A stretch of 64,000 nt of DNA from Saprospiraceae bacterium (GTDB lineage: Bacteria; Bacteroidota; Bacteroidia; Chitinophagales; Saprospiraceae): contig JADKAS010000003.1 in the NCBI GenBank assembly GCA_016715245.1, positions 186,001 through 250,000 of the forward strand, read 5' to 3'. The notes under the pieces were generated by a model. The model did not search any database. It was not told where the DNA came from and saw only the letters and a program-made list of their open reading frames with translations. Positions 55,201 to 61,761 of this stretch are shown here, in pieces. Made by a program: the position numbers and the translations under genes. How positions within the stretch are numbered: position 1 is the stretch's first letter; the number at the start of each line of letters is the position of its first letter.

Positions 55201-55415
55201 GGCACATCTGTCAGCAAAGAAGATCTCTCTGAAAATTTACGGTCTTTTTCCGAAACAGGTGACCAGAAATTATTTTGGTCCTGTGCACTCAGAATAAAAG
55301 GAAGTAAGGCTGAAAAAATGAAAATTAGTTTTCTGAAGTTGAAAGAATTACATTTTTTACCGGAAGTAAATTCAAATGTAGAATAAGGCATAGTAAAAGT
55401 CAGATTTCGTGTCAT
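47208..55415 (-). CDS. Giant secreted metzincin protease with LamG, MopE-like and Ig-like modules, N-terminal fragment
   Basis: About 2735 residues from the ATG at 55415 (TTG at 55427 and ATG at 55391 also in frame). A leader (LIFIFSALLPFILSAQ) is followed by a propeptide-like region and a reprolysin/metzincin protease with HEIGHQFNADH (residues 369-379, three His zinc ligands and Glu) and a later TIMSY Met-turn. Then come Ig-like modules, five LamG/concanavalin domains (near 694, 1278, 1567, 1841 and 2388; for example LSLHFDGTNDYV) and three MopE-like Ca/Cu-binding blocks (DGDGYGG, NNLDCNDNN, CGNTLDDDCDGN). The fragment ends in the repeat array, where clustered deletions at 47085-47264 break the frame. 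Confidence 0.88.
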   Translation of the reverse strand: MTRNLTFTMPYSTFEFTSGKKCNSFNFRKLIFIFSALLPFILSAQDQNNFWSPVSEKDRKFSERSSLLTDVPDLKKGKVLKLQVESMMAMAKTAKNEIGNLRNKTTIIELPLPDGTFQKFQIWESSLMEPELAAKYPEIQSYIIRALDNPLITGRMTVSPYGFGANFTDMVKGQEVVIRKILKDDPTIYLSFWRKDDPANDQPFKCDWQGDAEEHRHEEGHNRMMLPNETGDVLRVFRLAMTVTGSLAQQEGWTSKPQALAAVVTFLGEINTIYERDLSVRFVLPVGEENLLFLDDATDPFTAYGGGESANENIIVSNALIGSENFDIGLVMVTNGCCAAGKPSICSSTKAWNFSRYNNLDVTSHEIGHQFNADHTWTSCGPSNNGQFGTNEYGSGTTIMSYKNNCGVDDIIPAGNLSYFGVYSQIQMTNQINAQSCYKTLNTGNNIPTSTVPASGFHIPVSTPFELAGTGSDADGDPLTYSWEQVNIRNIDFTATTISIQTPPTPADGNVPIQRMFYPSPSPRRTIPQLSDLLSNTSTVYERLPTYTRNIKYRMYVRDNHPGCGGTTHQEVSFQVDGTAGPFLVTAPNTNVTWQQGSSQTVTWDVANTTNVNVNCQNVKISLSLDGGYNYEYVLAASTPNDGTQNITLPSGVCSNTSRIKVEAVGNIFFDISNTNFTIENSTVPVKAEMLTLDGTNDQIEIQSTTMGNFGTGNFTIEMWVKTTDLNSTLITKRPACDCDNFWHFNIKTGKITAEFISNNLCNNQVEYIGTNTTVADGNWHHVAFVRSGTNILGYVDGVLDINIDDAHLYNFSNSAKIIIGNQVCSVFNSNTHFTGNLDEIRIWNVARTVTEINNNMNCTLAGSESGLLAYYPIEGTTCTASSLTVTDKTSNTNHGIMQNGVIRSLSTKNIPTCPTCTNGNITINSHPTNQSGVRGSTVSYTVNATGNNLSYQWYRSTNGGTSFDILVGATMATYAHTISSGQNSYQFRCLISNGCDIQQTNAATLSMTCSAQTINTITGPASPCQDNYYTYYVNPNINIATWNWTTPSGWTVTYFGNMIFVKPSATSGNVSITGTDYCGNNTNTQSFAVTPVLVQITTQPVSQTVTEGTNVNFTTAVSGGGGSTNYVWQQSTDGGQTYSNISGANAATYSITSAGLSLDDRKFRCIVSNSCLTDTTNTVTLTVNCSTSAPATPGAIAGGNVICANAVLIYSIDEVPGANSYIWTLPAGWTGTSTTKQITVTANGSGGNLLVRSVNSCGSSANQSLPISMNSGTCRRAVHFDGINDHLSIAQNGQALQGDMTVSFWVKPDILSGQQTLIFNGLEFIISLNGSQVRYKHSDDCCGYDNTVEKTFTGNLTLNTWQNVAVTRTTADRTLKFYLNGNLVNTQTYGASFAQPGNNLENMIFGAGNAGQWLNFKGSLDEIKIWSAARTASEIMEDMICYPVGNESNLKAYYGLENGQPFGNNPSVTNFINAATAYGTASVQNLAMSGPFSNVVSGDLPSFVFKDLDGDGYGGEGITCGYSGVSVSNNLDCNDNNANIHPYINEVCGNTLDDDCDGNTDTEVNKAIHIGGSSKSISCPNLAHSTSFTVEAWVKLDSDNANNIIEWIGGSKYTVLKIGSSGRFQYQSHTLLAQSTNPVFSTGQWTHIAFVHDGYGSNNLKTYVNGVLEWTNTINDAITNTSVKIGNNFLGAIDDFRYWDVALNQTQINDRMNYRLLGNEANLIRYYTMDHGRPEMNNTGLIEVRDRTSNNAHGTLSPGFVLTDSTSNWVTGKPYTLYSDTDNDGYGGTTTWSCGSMATFKTNNYDCNDNNVAIKPSAVESCGNGVDENCNGATDENTLSLHFDGTNDYVTSGTSIGNFGTGNFTIELQLKTSATSKVLLSKRPTCNSSNNFWNLNVNSNGKLEVEMRQAGNINNTIVVSSASINDNNWHHVAVTRNGSSLMVIIDGIIDQSITVSAFSYDNTANLILGNSICNAFFNGQIDEVRIWNVARNVNDINLLKNASLIGNEAGLITYYDFNNGPAIPGGNNTDLTVLDDNSSSNNNGTLVNFALTGNSSNWLGNPVNVNTPGYPSSTPTLCINTALTNITHTTTGATGIGAPTGLPSGVTAAWASNTITISGTPSVSGVFNYSIPLTGGCGTVNATGTITVNAVNTPGTPSSNPTLCINTALIPITRTTTGATGIGSPTGLPAGVNAAWSSNTITISGTPNAVGVFNYSIPLTGGCGSVNATGTITVNINTAGTPSSNPTICINTALTPITRTTTGATGIGTPTGLPTGVTASWSGNVLTVSGIPTVGGAFNYSIPLTGGCGSVNAAGTITVNTFSGYHDNDNDGFGGDPLTTCPVGNWVTNNYDCNDNDSVIKPDATETCGNSVDENCNGIVDENTLSLHFDGTNDQVNANNTFGNFGTGNFTIEFSIKSATPSSNKCIISKRDFCGCVNFWNIIQRNDGKLMVEGSQNASCGNGTNVTSNNIISDNNWHHIAIVRSGTSLKIYIDWIEDINGFSYTEFNNSANIVLGNNTCSGVNFNGQLDEVRIWNVARSANDINLLKNASISGSESGLITYYDFNNGPAIPGGNNAGLTVLDDRSSSNNDGTLVNFVLSGNTGNWLGNPTQPIQSVGLPSSNPTLCINTALTSITRTTTGATGIGTPTGLPPGVTAAWASNTITISGTPTSSSTYNYSIPLTGGCGTVNATGTIIVTPNNTAATVSNTTLCIGTTITSRNNRCHWHTNSLRLM

Positions 55416-55611
55416 ATTGTTGAGCAAACTGGTTTATTAAAATGGTTGTAAAAATATTTCCTTGAGGAGCAAAAAAAGAAAAATAAATTCAAAATGTTAT
55501 GAAAGGAATATTATTTGTTCTGAATGACATCTATTATTTTAAAAAATGCGATTTTTTAAGGAGGATTATGATGTAAAATGTATTCTGATTTTTGTAAAAA
55601 ACAATTATTTT

Positions 55612-55619
55612 TATCTTTG
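55612..55619 (+). promoter_or_regulatory. Promoter of the LytTR response regulator gene (TTTG-N17-TATCTTTG)
   Basis: TTTG at 55591-55594, a 17-bp spacer, then TATCTTTG at 55612-55619. This is close to the Bacteroidota consensus, and the likely start codon (55686) is 66 bp downstream. The divergent giant-protein gene starts at 55415, on the other side. Confidence 0.6.
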
Positions 55620-55685
55620 TATTTTTAAATATTCAGTCAACCTATCCAAGTATAATTATTACTATAGCAGCTATTGATAAATTTT

Positions 55686-56387
55686 ATGAAAAATCTGAAA
55701 ATACTTATCGTTGAGGATGAAATCCTCATAGCTGAATTAATCAAATCTTATCTTGAAGAAGTGGGACATGAAGTGGTTGAAATCGCTATTTCCTATGATG
55801 AGGCACTTGAAAATTATCACAAATTCAACCCCGATCTTATTCTGCTGGATATAAGACTTTACGGGAATAAATCGGGTATTGATTTTGCAAAACACCTAGA
55901 ATCAATGAAGTATAAAATGCCCATTGTTTTTTTATCTTCACAATATGATTTAAAGACTTTAGGTCTTGCTTTGGAGACTTATCCATATGGCTATCTGACC
56001 AAGCCTGTGAATAAAATGTCATTGTGGACAACCATAAGTACTGCCTACCAGCTTTACGAATCTTCATTATCATCTGATGAAATTCAACTTTATGATGGTA
56101 AGTCAAATCATATCATTAATATCAGTGAAATAATGTACGCTGAATCAGATCATATCTATATTAAAGTTGTAATGTATAACGGGAAGGAAATTATTTTGTG
56201 GGAATCAATGAAAAACTTTCTTTCAAAATTACCATCAGAGGTCTGCATTCAATGTCACAGAAGTTACATTGTCAATACAAAACAGATTAAAGAATGGAAT
56301 TCCAATACGTTGACTTTGGTAAATGATTATAAAATACCTGTCAGTCGTAATTTCAGGGAAGCTGTAACAAAAGTTTTACAAAAATGA
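55686..56387 (+). CDS. LytTR-family response regulator
   Basis: 233 residues from the ATG at 55686. A TTG at 55674 is in frame but only adds four residues before the conserved start. The receiver domain begins KNLKILIVEDEILIAELIKS, with the phosphoacceptor Asp55 in LILLDIRLYGNKSG, and the Lys in GYLTKPV. The DNA-binding LytTR domain follows (about 130-232): IMYAESDHIYIKVV, VCIQCHRSYIVNTKQIKEW and YKIPVSRNFREAV. LytTR regulators bind paired repeats at promoters. It is transcribed divergently from the giant protease gene, and is the best partner for the HisKA_2 kinase at 41.7 kb. Confidence 0.92.
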   Translation: MKNLKILIVEDEILIAELIKSYLEEVGHEVVEIAISYDEALENYHKFNPDLILLDIRLYGNKSGIDFAKHLESMKYKMPIVFLSSQYDLKTLGLALETYPYGYLTKPVNKMSLWTTISTAYQLYESSLSSDEIQLYDGKSNHIINISEIMYAESDHIYIKVVMYNGKEIILWESMKNFLSKLPSEVCIQCHRSYIVNTKQIKEWNSNTLTLVNDYKIPVSRNFREAVTKVLQK

Positions 56388-56741
56388 AAGTGACAAATAG
56401 TCAAATTTTCGGCCTGAGAAAAAGTTCACCATATTGTCGTAAATTTTACCGGATTAATTTTCAGGTAAATAAATGTCTCTGAACCCTTACTTACTATTTC
56501 TCAGGAATATATACATTCACTCATGACTCCATTTTAATCCTTAGATTATTTAAAAAAAAATTTATAGTTATGAAGCTATTTTTTATTATTTTCAAAATAC
56601 ATAAGTAAATAGGGTTAATATTTGAATGAATAAAAATAATAGAATCTGTTAAGGATATTCGTAAGGTTTTGAATAATTTATATAATTCTTGTTGTTAAAC
56701 ACTTAATTCATTGTGCTGTTATTAATTGCAAATCTGATAAA
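56388..56741. other. Intergenic region, 354 bp, nothing recognised
   Basis: AT-rich spacer between the LytTR regulator gene and the PH-domain operon, both on the plus strand. I see no obvious terminator hairpin with T-run, open frame or RNA gene, though long A/T runs (56548-56580) are present. Confidence 0.35.
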
Positions 56742-57266
56742 ATGGAATTTTCCAACGAAGTAGTTGAAAAGGAATTATTACCTCAGATAGAGGAAATACA
56801 GTTTAACAAGTTAGAAAAGTCATATAATACTTTATTAAGATGGGAGAGCATTATTACCGTGGTTTTAATAGCCGCAGGGATTTGTACGGCCTTTTTTTTT
56901 ATCCCGGAATTGACTTCAATACCCATGTTGTATATTTTCATTACAGTTTTACTGGTGATACTTTTTTTTATAGTTTGGGTAGGGTTTAATTCTTTTAAAT
57001 ATAAAGGATATGCATTACGACAACATGACATAATCTTTAAATCAGGCATATTTTTCAGAAGCACCACTATTATTTCATTCAACAGAGTACAGCATATTGA
57101 AATAAATCAAGGTCCGTTAGACAGATATTTTAATATTGCCGGATTAACTCTTTACACTGCAGGAGGTAGCAGCAGTGACCTTACCATACCGGGTCTGAGT
57201 ATGGAGGATGCGAACAGAATCAAGGAATGGATTATGAAAAAAAAGACTTCCGATGAAGAAGAATGA
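56742..57266 (+). CDS. YdbS-like membrane protein with bacterial PH (bPH2) domain
   Basis: 174 residues. Two adjacent membrane helices (about 36-60, ITVVLIAAGICTAFFFIPEL; and about 63-86, YIFITVLLVILFFIVWVGF) are followed by a bPH2 (DUF304) domain: DIIFKSGIFFRSTTIISFNR, VQHIEINQGPLDRYF and LTLYTAGGSSSDLTIPGL. YdbS-type proteins are membrane-anchored with the PH-like domain in the cytoplasm; their function is unresolved. The gene overlaps the next one by 14 bp, the YdbS/YdbT arrangement of B. subtilis. Confidence 0.85.
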   Translation: MEFSNEVVEKELLPQIEEIQFNKLEKSYNTLLRWESIITVVLIAAGICTAFFFIPELTSIPMLYIFITVLLVILFFIVWVGFNSFKYKGYALRQHDIIFKSGIFFRSTTIISFNRVQHIEINQGPLDRYFNIAGLTLYTAGGSSSDLTIPGLSMEDANRIKEWIMKKKTSDEEE

Positions 57267-58743
57267 CTTTGATTTGACTATTCCTAACCGGGAATCTCCT
57301 GTTGCCATTTTTTTTATACTTTTTAAAACGATATATAACATTGTCACCAGGATATGGCCTGCACTCCTTGTAATTTTTTTCCGGGATAATAAAGAAAGTG
57401 AAAAATCAGAAATGTTACTTTGGGCAATTATTGTTGTGGGAGTCATTGCTATGATTTTTTCTTTTATCAATTATTTCAAAACTTATTATTTTATTCAGGA
57501 CAACGAATTGTATCTTCACAAAGGAGTACTGCAGAAAACAAGGATTAATATTCCATTTGAAAGGATTCAAACTATACAGATTGAACAAAGCATTTTTCAG
57601 GTTCTGTTTAATGTTGTAAAAATCAGTATGGATACGGCGGGTAGTGACAAAAAAGAAATTGATTTCAGTGCCATTGATAAAGATAAAGCAGAATATCTTC
57701 GAAGTGTTATTCTGCAATTTAAAGAGAATAAAAATTCGATGGAAGAAACAGAGAGTGCCAATATTCCAGATAAATCAGAAAAGTTTGTTTTACAATTGGG
57801 TGTGGGTGATCTACTAAAAGTGGGAGTGACCAGAAATCATCTTAAATCCGGAGGTGTCATTTTATTGTTTTTATTTTGGGTGTACGAAAATGTAAAAGAT
57901 TTAGGGGTTGACGCCGATGAATATTATGAAGAAGTTTTTACAGATAATACGGGTCTTTCATTTTATTTGATTCTTGGAATACTGTTTTTATTGATTTCGT
58001 TTTTTATTTCACTTTTTACTACTGTTTTCAACTACTTTAATCTTAGTTTAGTGAGGGTCTCATCTGGTTTTAAAATGACGGCAGGTCTGTTTAACAAGAA
58101 GGAAACGTCATCCCTGGATCATAAAATTCAGATGATTTCCTGGAGTGACAACAGACTAAAAAGGAGTTTAGGATTTTTTGACATGTATTTGCATCAGGCT
58201 GCCAGCCATGTCATGGAAAAGAAACAAAAAATGTTTGTTCCGGGTATGAAAAAAGAAAAAATAGAAGACGTTGTAAAATCTATTTTTTTGGTTGATATTC
58301 CGGATAAAAAAGAGGGGAAGGCCATCAGCAAATATTATTTTTTACGACCGGCTATTATCATCACAATGCTTTTTGTACCTGTTTTTATAACGACAATATG
58401 GTATGAAATCTGGAATTTTACATTATTTTGTTCCTTTTTATACGTTTTATTCTTAACGTTCAGATTTTTACAATATAAAAAGAAATATTTCTGTCTTACA
58501 GAAAATTACATAACCATTTGGGGAGGCGCGTTTGGGGTTAAAAATTTTATTTTCCCCCAATACAAAATTCAGGGTGTAACTATACATCAGAGTCCATATC
58601 AGAGGAAAAAAGGCCTTTCTACCATAGAATTTTATCTGGCTTCAGGGAGCGTTGAAATACCCTATATCCCTGTGGATGTAGCTAATGAAATTGTGGATAT
58701 TTGTTTGTACAAAGTAGAAACTTCTTCCGTAAAATGGATGTAA
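57253..58743 (+). CDS. YdbT-like membrane protein with tandem bPH2 domains
   Basis: 496 residues. Three membrane-helix pairs (near 20-75, 195-260 and 360-405) alternate with three bPH2 modules, each with the ring-like pattern: NELYLHKGVLQKTRINIPFE and RIQTIQIEQSIFQVLF, then KMTAGLFNKKETSSLDHKIQ, and finally VTIHQSPYQRKKGLSTIEF. The gene overlaps the YdbS-like gene by 14 bp, so the two should form a complex. In B. subtilis this pair contributes to resistance to some antimicrobial compounds. Convergent with the phosphatase gene 13 bp away. Confidence 0.85.
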   Translation: MKKNDFDLTIPNRESPVAIFFILFKTIYNIVTRIWPALLVIFFRDNKESEKSEMLLWAIIVVGVIAMIFSFINYFKTYYFIQDNELYLHKGVLQKTRINIPFERIQTIQIEQSIFQVLFNVVKISMDTAGSDKKEIDFSAIDKDKAEYLRSVILQFKENKNSMEETESANIPDKSEKFVLQLGVGDLLKVGVTRNHLKSGGVILLFLFWVYENVKDLGVDADEYYEEVFTDNTGLSFYLILGILFLLISFFISLFTTVFNYFNLSLVRVSSGFKMTAGLFNKKETSSLDHKIQMISWSDNRLKRSLGFFDMYLHQAASHVMEKKQKMFVPGMKKEKIEDVVKSIFLVDIPDKKEGKAISKYYFLRPAIIITMLFVPVFITTIWYEIWNFTLFCSFLYVLFLTFRFLQYKKKYFCLTENYITIWGGAFGVKNFIFPQYKIQGVTIHQSPYQRKKGLSTIEFYLASGSVEIPYIPVDVANEIVDICLYKVETSSVKWM

Positions 58744-58756
58744 TATTTGGTGAAAA

Positions 58757-59215
58757 TTAGTGTACTGATAATTGGGAAGCGACAAATTTTTCCAGAGCGA
58801 TGTCCAGCATATTGTACACTTCTTCAAATTTTCCATCATAGTAGGGATCCGGAACCTGTCTGTTTTGACCCGGGTATACCAGGTTTAACAATAATTCAAT
58901 GTTGGCTTCTGTCTGATGAAGTTGAGAAAATCTTTTTACTTCATTATAATTTTGAGCGTCCATGACACAGATAAGATTGTAATAATACAGATCTTCTTTT
59001 GTTATTTTTCTGGATATTTGTTTTTCTATGGACAATCCTTTGTCTTTCGCCACTTTTATGGCACGGGCATCCGGTTTTTCACCATCGTGATAACCTGAGG
59101 TTCCTGCAGAATCAACCTCCCAAGTTAAATTGTATTTTTTTATTTTTTGTTCCATGACACCCTGTGCCAAAGGTGACCGACATATATTTCCAAGACAAAC
59201 CATTAATATTTTCAT
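58757..59215 (-). CDS. Low-molecular-weight protein-tyrosine phosphatase
   Basis: 152 residues. The P-loop C(X)5R is in MVCLGNICRSPLAQG (nucleophile Cys7, Arg13, Ser14), and the general-acid Asp is in QVPDPYYDGKFEEVYNML. TSGYHDGEKPDARA follows the usual second loop. The enzyme removes phosphate from protein tyrosine (or phosphoarginine) residues. In Bacteroidota such genes often appear with exopolysaccharide regulators, but no kinase lies here. Convergent with the YdbT-like gene. Confidence 0.94.
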   Translation of the reverse strand: MKILMVCLGNICRSPLAQGVMEQKIKKYNLTWEVDSAGTSGYHDGEKPDARAIKVAKDKGLSIEKQISRKITKEDLYYYNLICVMDAQNYNEVKRFSQLHQTEANIELLLNLVYPGQNRQVPDPYYDGKFEEVYNMLDIALEKFVASQLSVH

Positions 59216-59551
59216 AGGGCGAAATTAAATATTTCAATTTTAAAAAGGGTACATATTTTAACAAATATATTAATTATTTTACATATGTATCATATGGTAT
59301 TATGGATTTTACAATTATCCTGAAAATAATTGATTTATTCCATGTTCTAACTAAAAGATTAAAATAAATATAAATAATTGTAAATCAATGACATAAGATG
59401 TGTTAATAATTTAAAAACGTTTATAAACGTATATAAATATTTAATAAACGGCTGTAATAAAAAGATGTATGCATTTTTGCCCTGTAATTTTTTTTTAACC
59501 GGTCCCGAATAGATTTATTCTTAATGAAGGACATAAATTTTTATATTAATT
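59216..59551. other. Intergenic region, 336 bp, with a 14-bp palindrome
   Basis: Very AT-rich divergent spacer between the phosphatase gene (minus) and the first ssb (plus). It contains the perfect palindrome ACGTTTATAAACGT (59417-59430), 121 bp before the ssb start. No clear TAnnTTTG element was found on the plus strand, although ATTTTTG occurs near 59475. Confidence 0.45.
59417..59430. promoter_or_regulatory. 14-bp perfect palindrome upstream of ssb
   Basis: ACGTTTATAAACGT, each half the reverse complement of the other. Its place in the divergent promoter region suggests an operator for a dimeric regulator, but AT-rich palindromes can arise by chance. Confidence 0.35.
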
Positions 59552-59953
59552 ATGATAAGTACTCTAAAAAATTCAGTTCAGCTAATTGGCAAAATTGGTC
59601 GTGATGTTGAATTGGTCACTTTTGATAGTGGCATGAAAAAAGCAAATGTTTCTCTGGCAACGGACATGTTTTATGTCAATAACGAAGGAGAAAAGGTTAA
59701 ACTTACAGAATGGCATCATATTGTTGCCTGGGGAAAACTTGCATCGCTGATGCATACATTGGTAAAAAAAGGAAATGATGTAGCTGTGCACGGCCGATTG
59801 GCGTATAGAAATTATACGGATAAAAATGGTGTGGAGAAATATGTCACCGAAATTATCATTCATGATTTTTATAAAATCAGTAAAATGAATGTTGATTCTG
59901 AGAGTACCAAAGAAGAAATCCATAAAGAGGAAGTTGAAGTTCTTCCGTTTTAG
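59552..59953 (+). CDS. ssb: Single-stranded DNA-binding protein, canonical acidic-tip form
   Basis: 133 residues with an OB fold: NSVQLIGKIGRDVELVTFDS, then KVKLTEWHHIVAWGKLASLM and GNDVAVHGRLAYRNYTDKNG. The C-terminus ends EEVEVLPF, an acidic tail closing in Pro-Phe, the classic tip that recruits replication and repair partners. It coats single-stranded DNA in replication. A second ssb starts 118 bp downstream. The family in Bacteroidota often has several copies. Confidence 0.92.
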   Translation: MISTLKNSVQLIGKIGRDVELVTFDSGMKKANVSLATDMFYVNNEGEKVKLTEWHHIVAWGKLASLMHTLVKKGNDVAVHGRLAYRNYTDKNGVEKYVTEIIIHDFYKISKMNVDSESTKEEIHKEEVEVLPF

Positions 59954-59964
59954 GAATACATACC

Positions 59965-59982
59965 ACATAAATATTTATGTGT
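59965..59982. promoter_or_regulatory. 18-bp perfect palindrome between the two ssb genes
   Basis: CACATAAATATTTATGTG is exactly its own reverse complement and starts 12 bp after the first ssb stop. It could be a regulatory site or a weak hairpin; no T-run follows. Confidence 0.4.
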
Positions 59983-60071
59983 GACTTTTGGTAACGGTTC
60001 AATTACAACCTTTAAAATGTAAAAGTAAATAAAAAAGCTCAATATTAATTAACATGTAAAAATTCATTAAA

Positions 60072-60434
60072 ATGAAAACATTCAGTAAAAATTTAGTACA
60101 ATTAACGGGACATTTGGGTAATGATGTTCAGATGATGGAATTTGATAACGGCAATAAAAAAGCATCTTTTTCGCTGGCTGTAAACAACACTTATAGTTCT
60201 GGTTCAGGAGAATCGAAGAAGGAAACATCATGGTTTAACATAGTTGCCTGGGGAAAAACGGCAGATGATATATGTGCCACTTTGAAAAAAGGTATGGGTG
60301 TCAGCATTGAAGGTAAAATTTCGGCAAGGAAATATGTTGATAAATCCGGAAACAACAAATATGTTACAGAGATTGTGATTTCACAGTTTGAAAAGGCAGA
60401 GAAAGAAATGATGACATCAAGTTCAGCAGAGTGA
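60072..60434 (+). CDS. ssb: Single-stranded DNA-binding protein paralogue without acidic tip
   Basis: 120 residues. The OB fold is clear: NLVQLTGHLGNDVQMMEFDN, SGESKKETSWFNIVAWGKTA and GVSIEGKISARKYVDKSGN. It differs from the upstream copy in the C-terminus, which ends KEMMTSSSAE rather than in an acidic ...PF tip, so it should bind single-stranded DNA without recruiting the same partners. In other bacteria such paralogues serve in competence or special repair. It is transcribed in the same direction, but 118 bp and a palindrome separate it from the first copy. Confidence 0.9.
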   Translation: MKTFSKNLVQLTGHLGNDVQMMEFDNGNKKASFSLAVNNTYSSGSGESKKETSWFNIVAWGKTADDICATLKKGMGVSIEGKISARKYVDKSGNNKYVTEIVISQFEKAEKEMMTSSSAE

Positions 60435-60605
60435 AAGTATATGTAGTTGAATTATAAATTCTAACTAAACTACTGTGTACACACTTGAAAAAGTATGAAA
60501 AATTGTAATTCCTGAAAATAAAATTGATTAAAGCGGGACGTACAATATCTGAAAATTACGCACTGACCTGAAAGTGGGATAGGGGTATTTTATGACATAA
60601 AGATG

Positions 60606-61676
60606 TTAAATAGCCTCTTCCCCTTTCAGTTTTTCAGCGTTTTCTGCTACCTGAAGGGCTTGAATAATTTCATCAAGATCACCTTCCACAATACTGTCTA
60701 GATTATAAAGGGTTAGGTTTATTCTATGATCAGTTACCCTGTTTTGAGGATAATTATATGTTCTGATTTTATCTGAACGATCTCCCGTCCCAACAAGAGA
60801 TTTTCTTTTATCTTTTTGTTCAAGATAGTTTTTTTCCTTGACGGCTTCCTGAATTTTAACATACAATCTTTGTAGGGCAATTTCCCGGTTTTTATGTTGT
60901 GATCTTGAATCTGTACTTTCTGCCACTATTCCTGTTGGAAGGTGTGTAAACCTGACACCTGACTCTGTTTTATTGACATGTTGTCCTCCGGCACCCTGTG
61001 CCCGGAATGTATCCGTTTTAAGTTCATCCTTTCTGATATCGATTTCTTCTTCCTCAAATTTTGGCATGACGACAACTGTTGCAGCTGAAGTATGAACCCT
61101 GCCCTGAGATTCTGTTTTGGGCACTCTTTGAACTCTGTGGGCGCCTGATTCAAATTTTAGTTTTCCATATACTTCTTCGCCATACACCTCAATTACGATT
61201 TTGTTGTAACCGCCAACCGAACCCGGATTTTCATCGAGGATTTCTGTTTTCCAGCCTTTTTTTTCAAAATATTTTGTATACATTCTGAAGAGATCACCTG
61301 CAAAAATACTGGCTTCGTCTCCACCTGTGCCGGAACGTATTTCAAAAACTACATCTTTTGTATCTTCAGGATCCTTCGGAATTAAAAGGAACTTAAGATT
61401 TTCGGATGTTTCTTCAAGTTCAGGTTGTAACATATCGATTTCTGCTTGCGCCATTTCTCTGATTTCAGGATCAGAATCTGTAAGTAATTGTCTGGAACCA
61501 TCAATATTCTGCATGAGAGTTTTGTATTGTTGAATCACTTCAACTATAGTCTTGAGATCCTTGTATTCTTTATTTACTTTGGCAAAAAGTTTCATGTCGG
61601 AAAGCGTCTCGGGGTCGGACAACTTTTCTTCAAGGTAGTAGAACCGATCTACGATGGCTTCTAATTTATCAAACAT
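60606..61676 (-). CDS. prfA: Peptide chain release factor 1
   Basis: 356 residues. The stop-codon recognition motif, normally PxT, appears as PKT in QRVPKTESQGRVHTSA, as is usual for RF1 (RF2 has SPF). The catalytic GGQ is in FRAQGAGGQHVNKTESGVRF. FEIRSGTGGDEASIFAGDLF and GTGDRSDKIRTYNYPQNRVT are typical too. It terminates translation at UAA and UAG. prmC (hemK) is not adjacent. Separate from the ssb genes, with which it converges. Confidence 0.96.
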   Translation of the reverse strand: MFDKLEAIVDRFYYLEEKLSDPETLSDMKLFAKVNKEYKDLKTIVEVIQQYKTLMQNIDGSRQLLTDSDPEIREMAQAEIDMLQPELEETSENLKFLLIPKDPEDTKDVVFEIRSGTGGDEASIFAGDLFRMYTKYFEKKGWKTEILDENPGSVGGYNKIVIEVYGEEVYGKLKFESGAHRVQRVPKTESQGRVHTSAATVVVMPKFEEEEIDIRKDELKTDTFRAQGAGGQHVNKTESGVRFTHLPTGIVAESTDSRSQHKNREIALQRLYVKIQEAVKEKNYLEQKDKRKSLVGTGDRSDKIRTYNYPQNRVTDHRINLTLYNLDSIVEGDLDEIIQALQVAENAEKLKGEEAI

Positions 61677-61761
61677 GAATTGATTGCTTTTGTAATATAA
61701 TAAAAATTATCAAACTCAGTATTTACTGAGCAGACTTTCAAATGCAGAAACATTAAATAAT

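Noticed and set aside
59216..59551. Replication origin suggested by AT-rich sequence and palindrome near ssb
   Set aside because: No DnaA-box cluster (TTATCCACA-like) was seen and no dnaA or dnaN gene is nearby.
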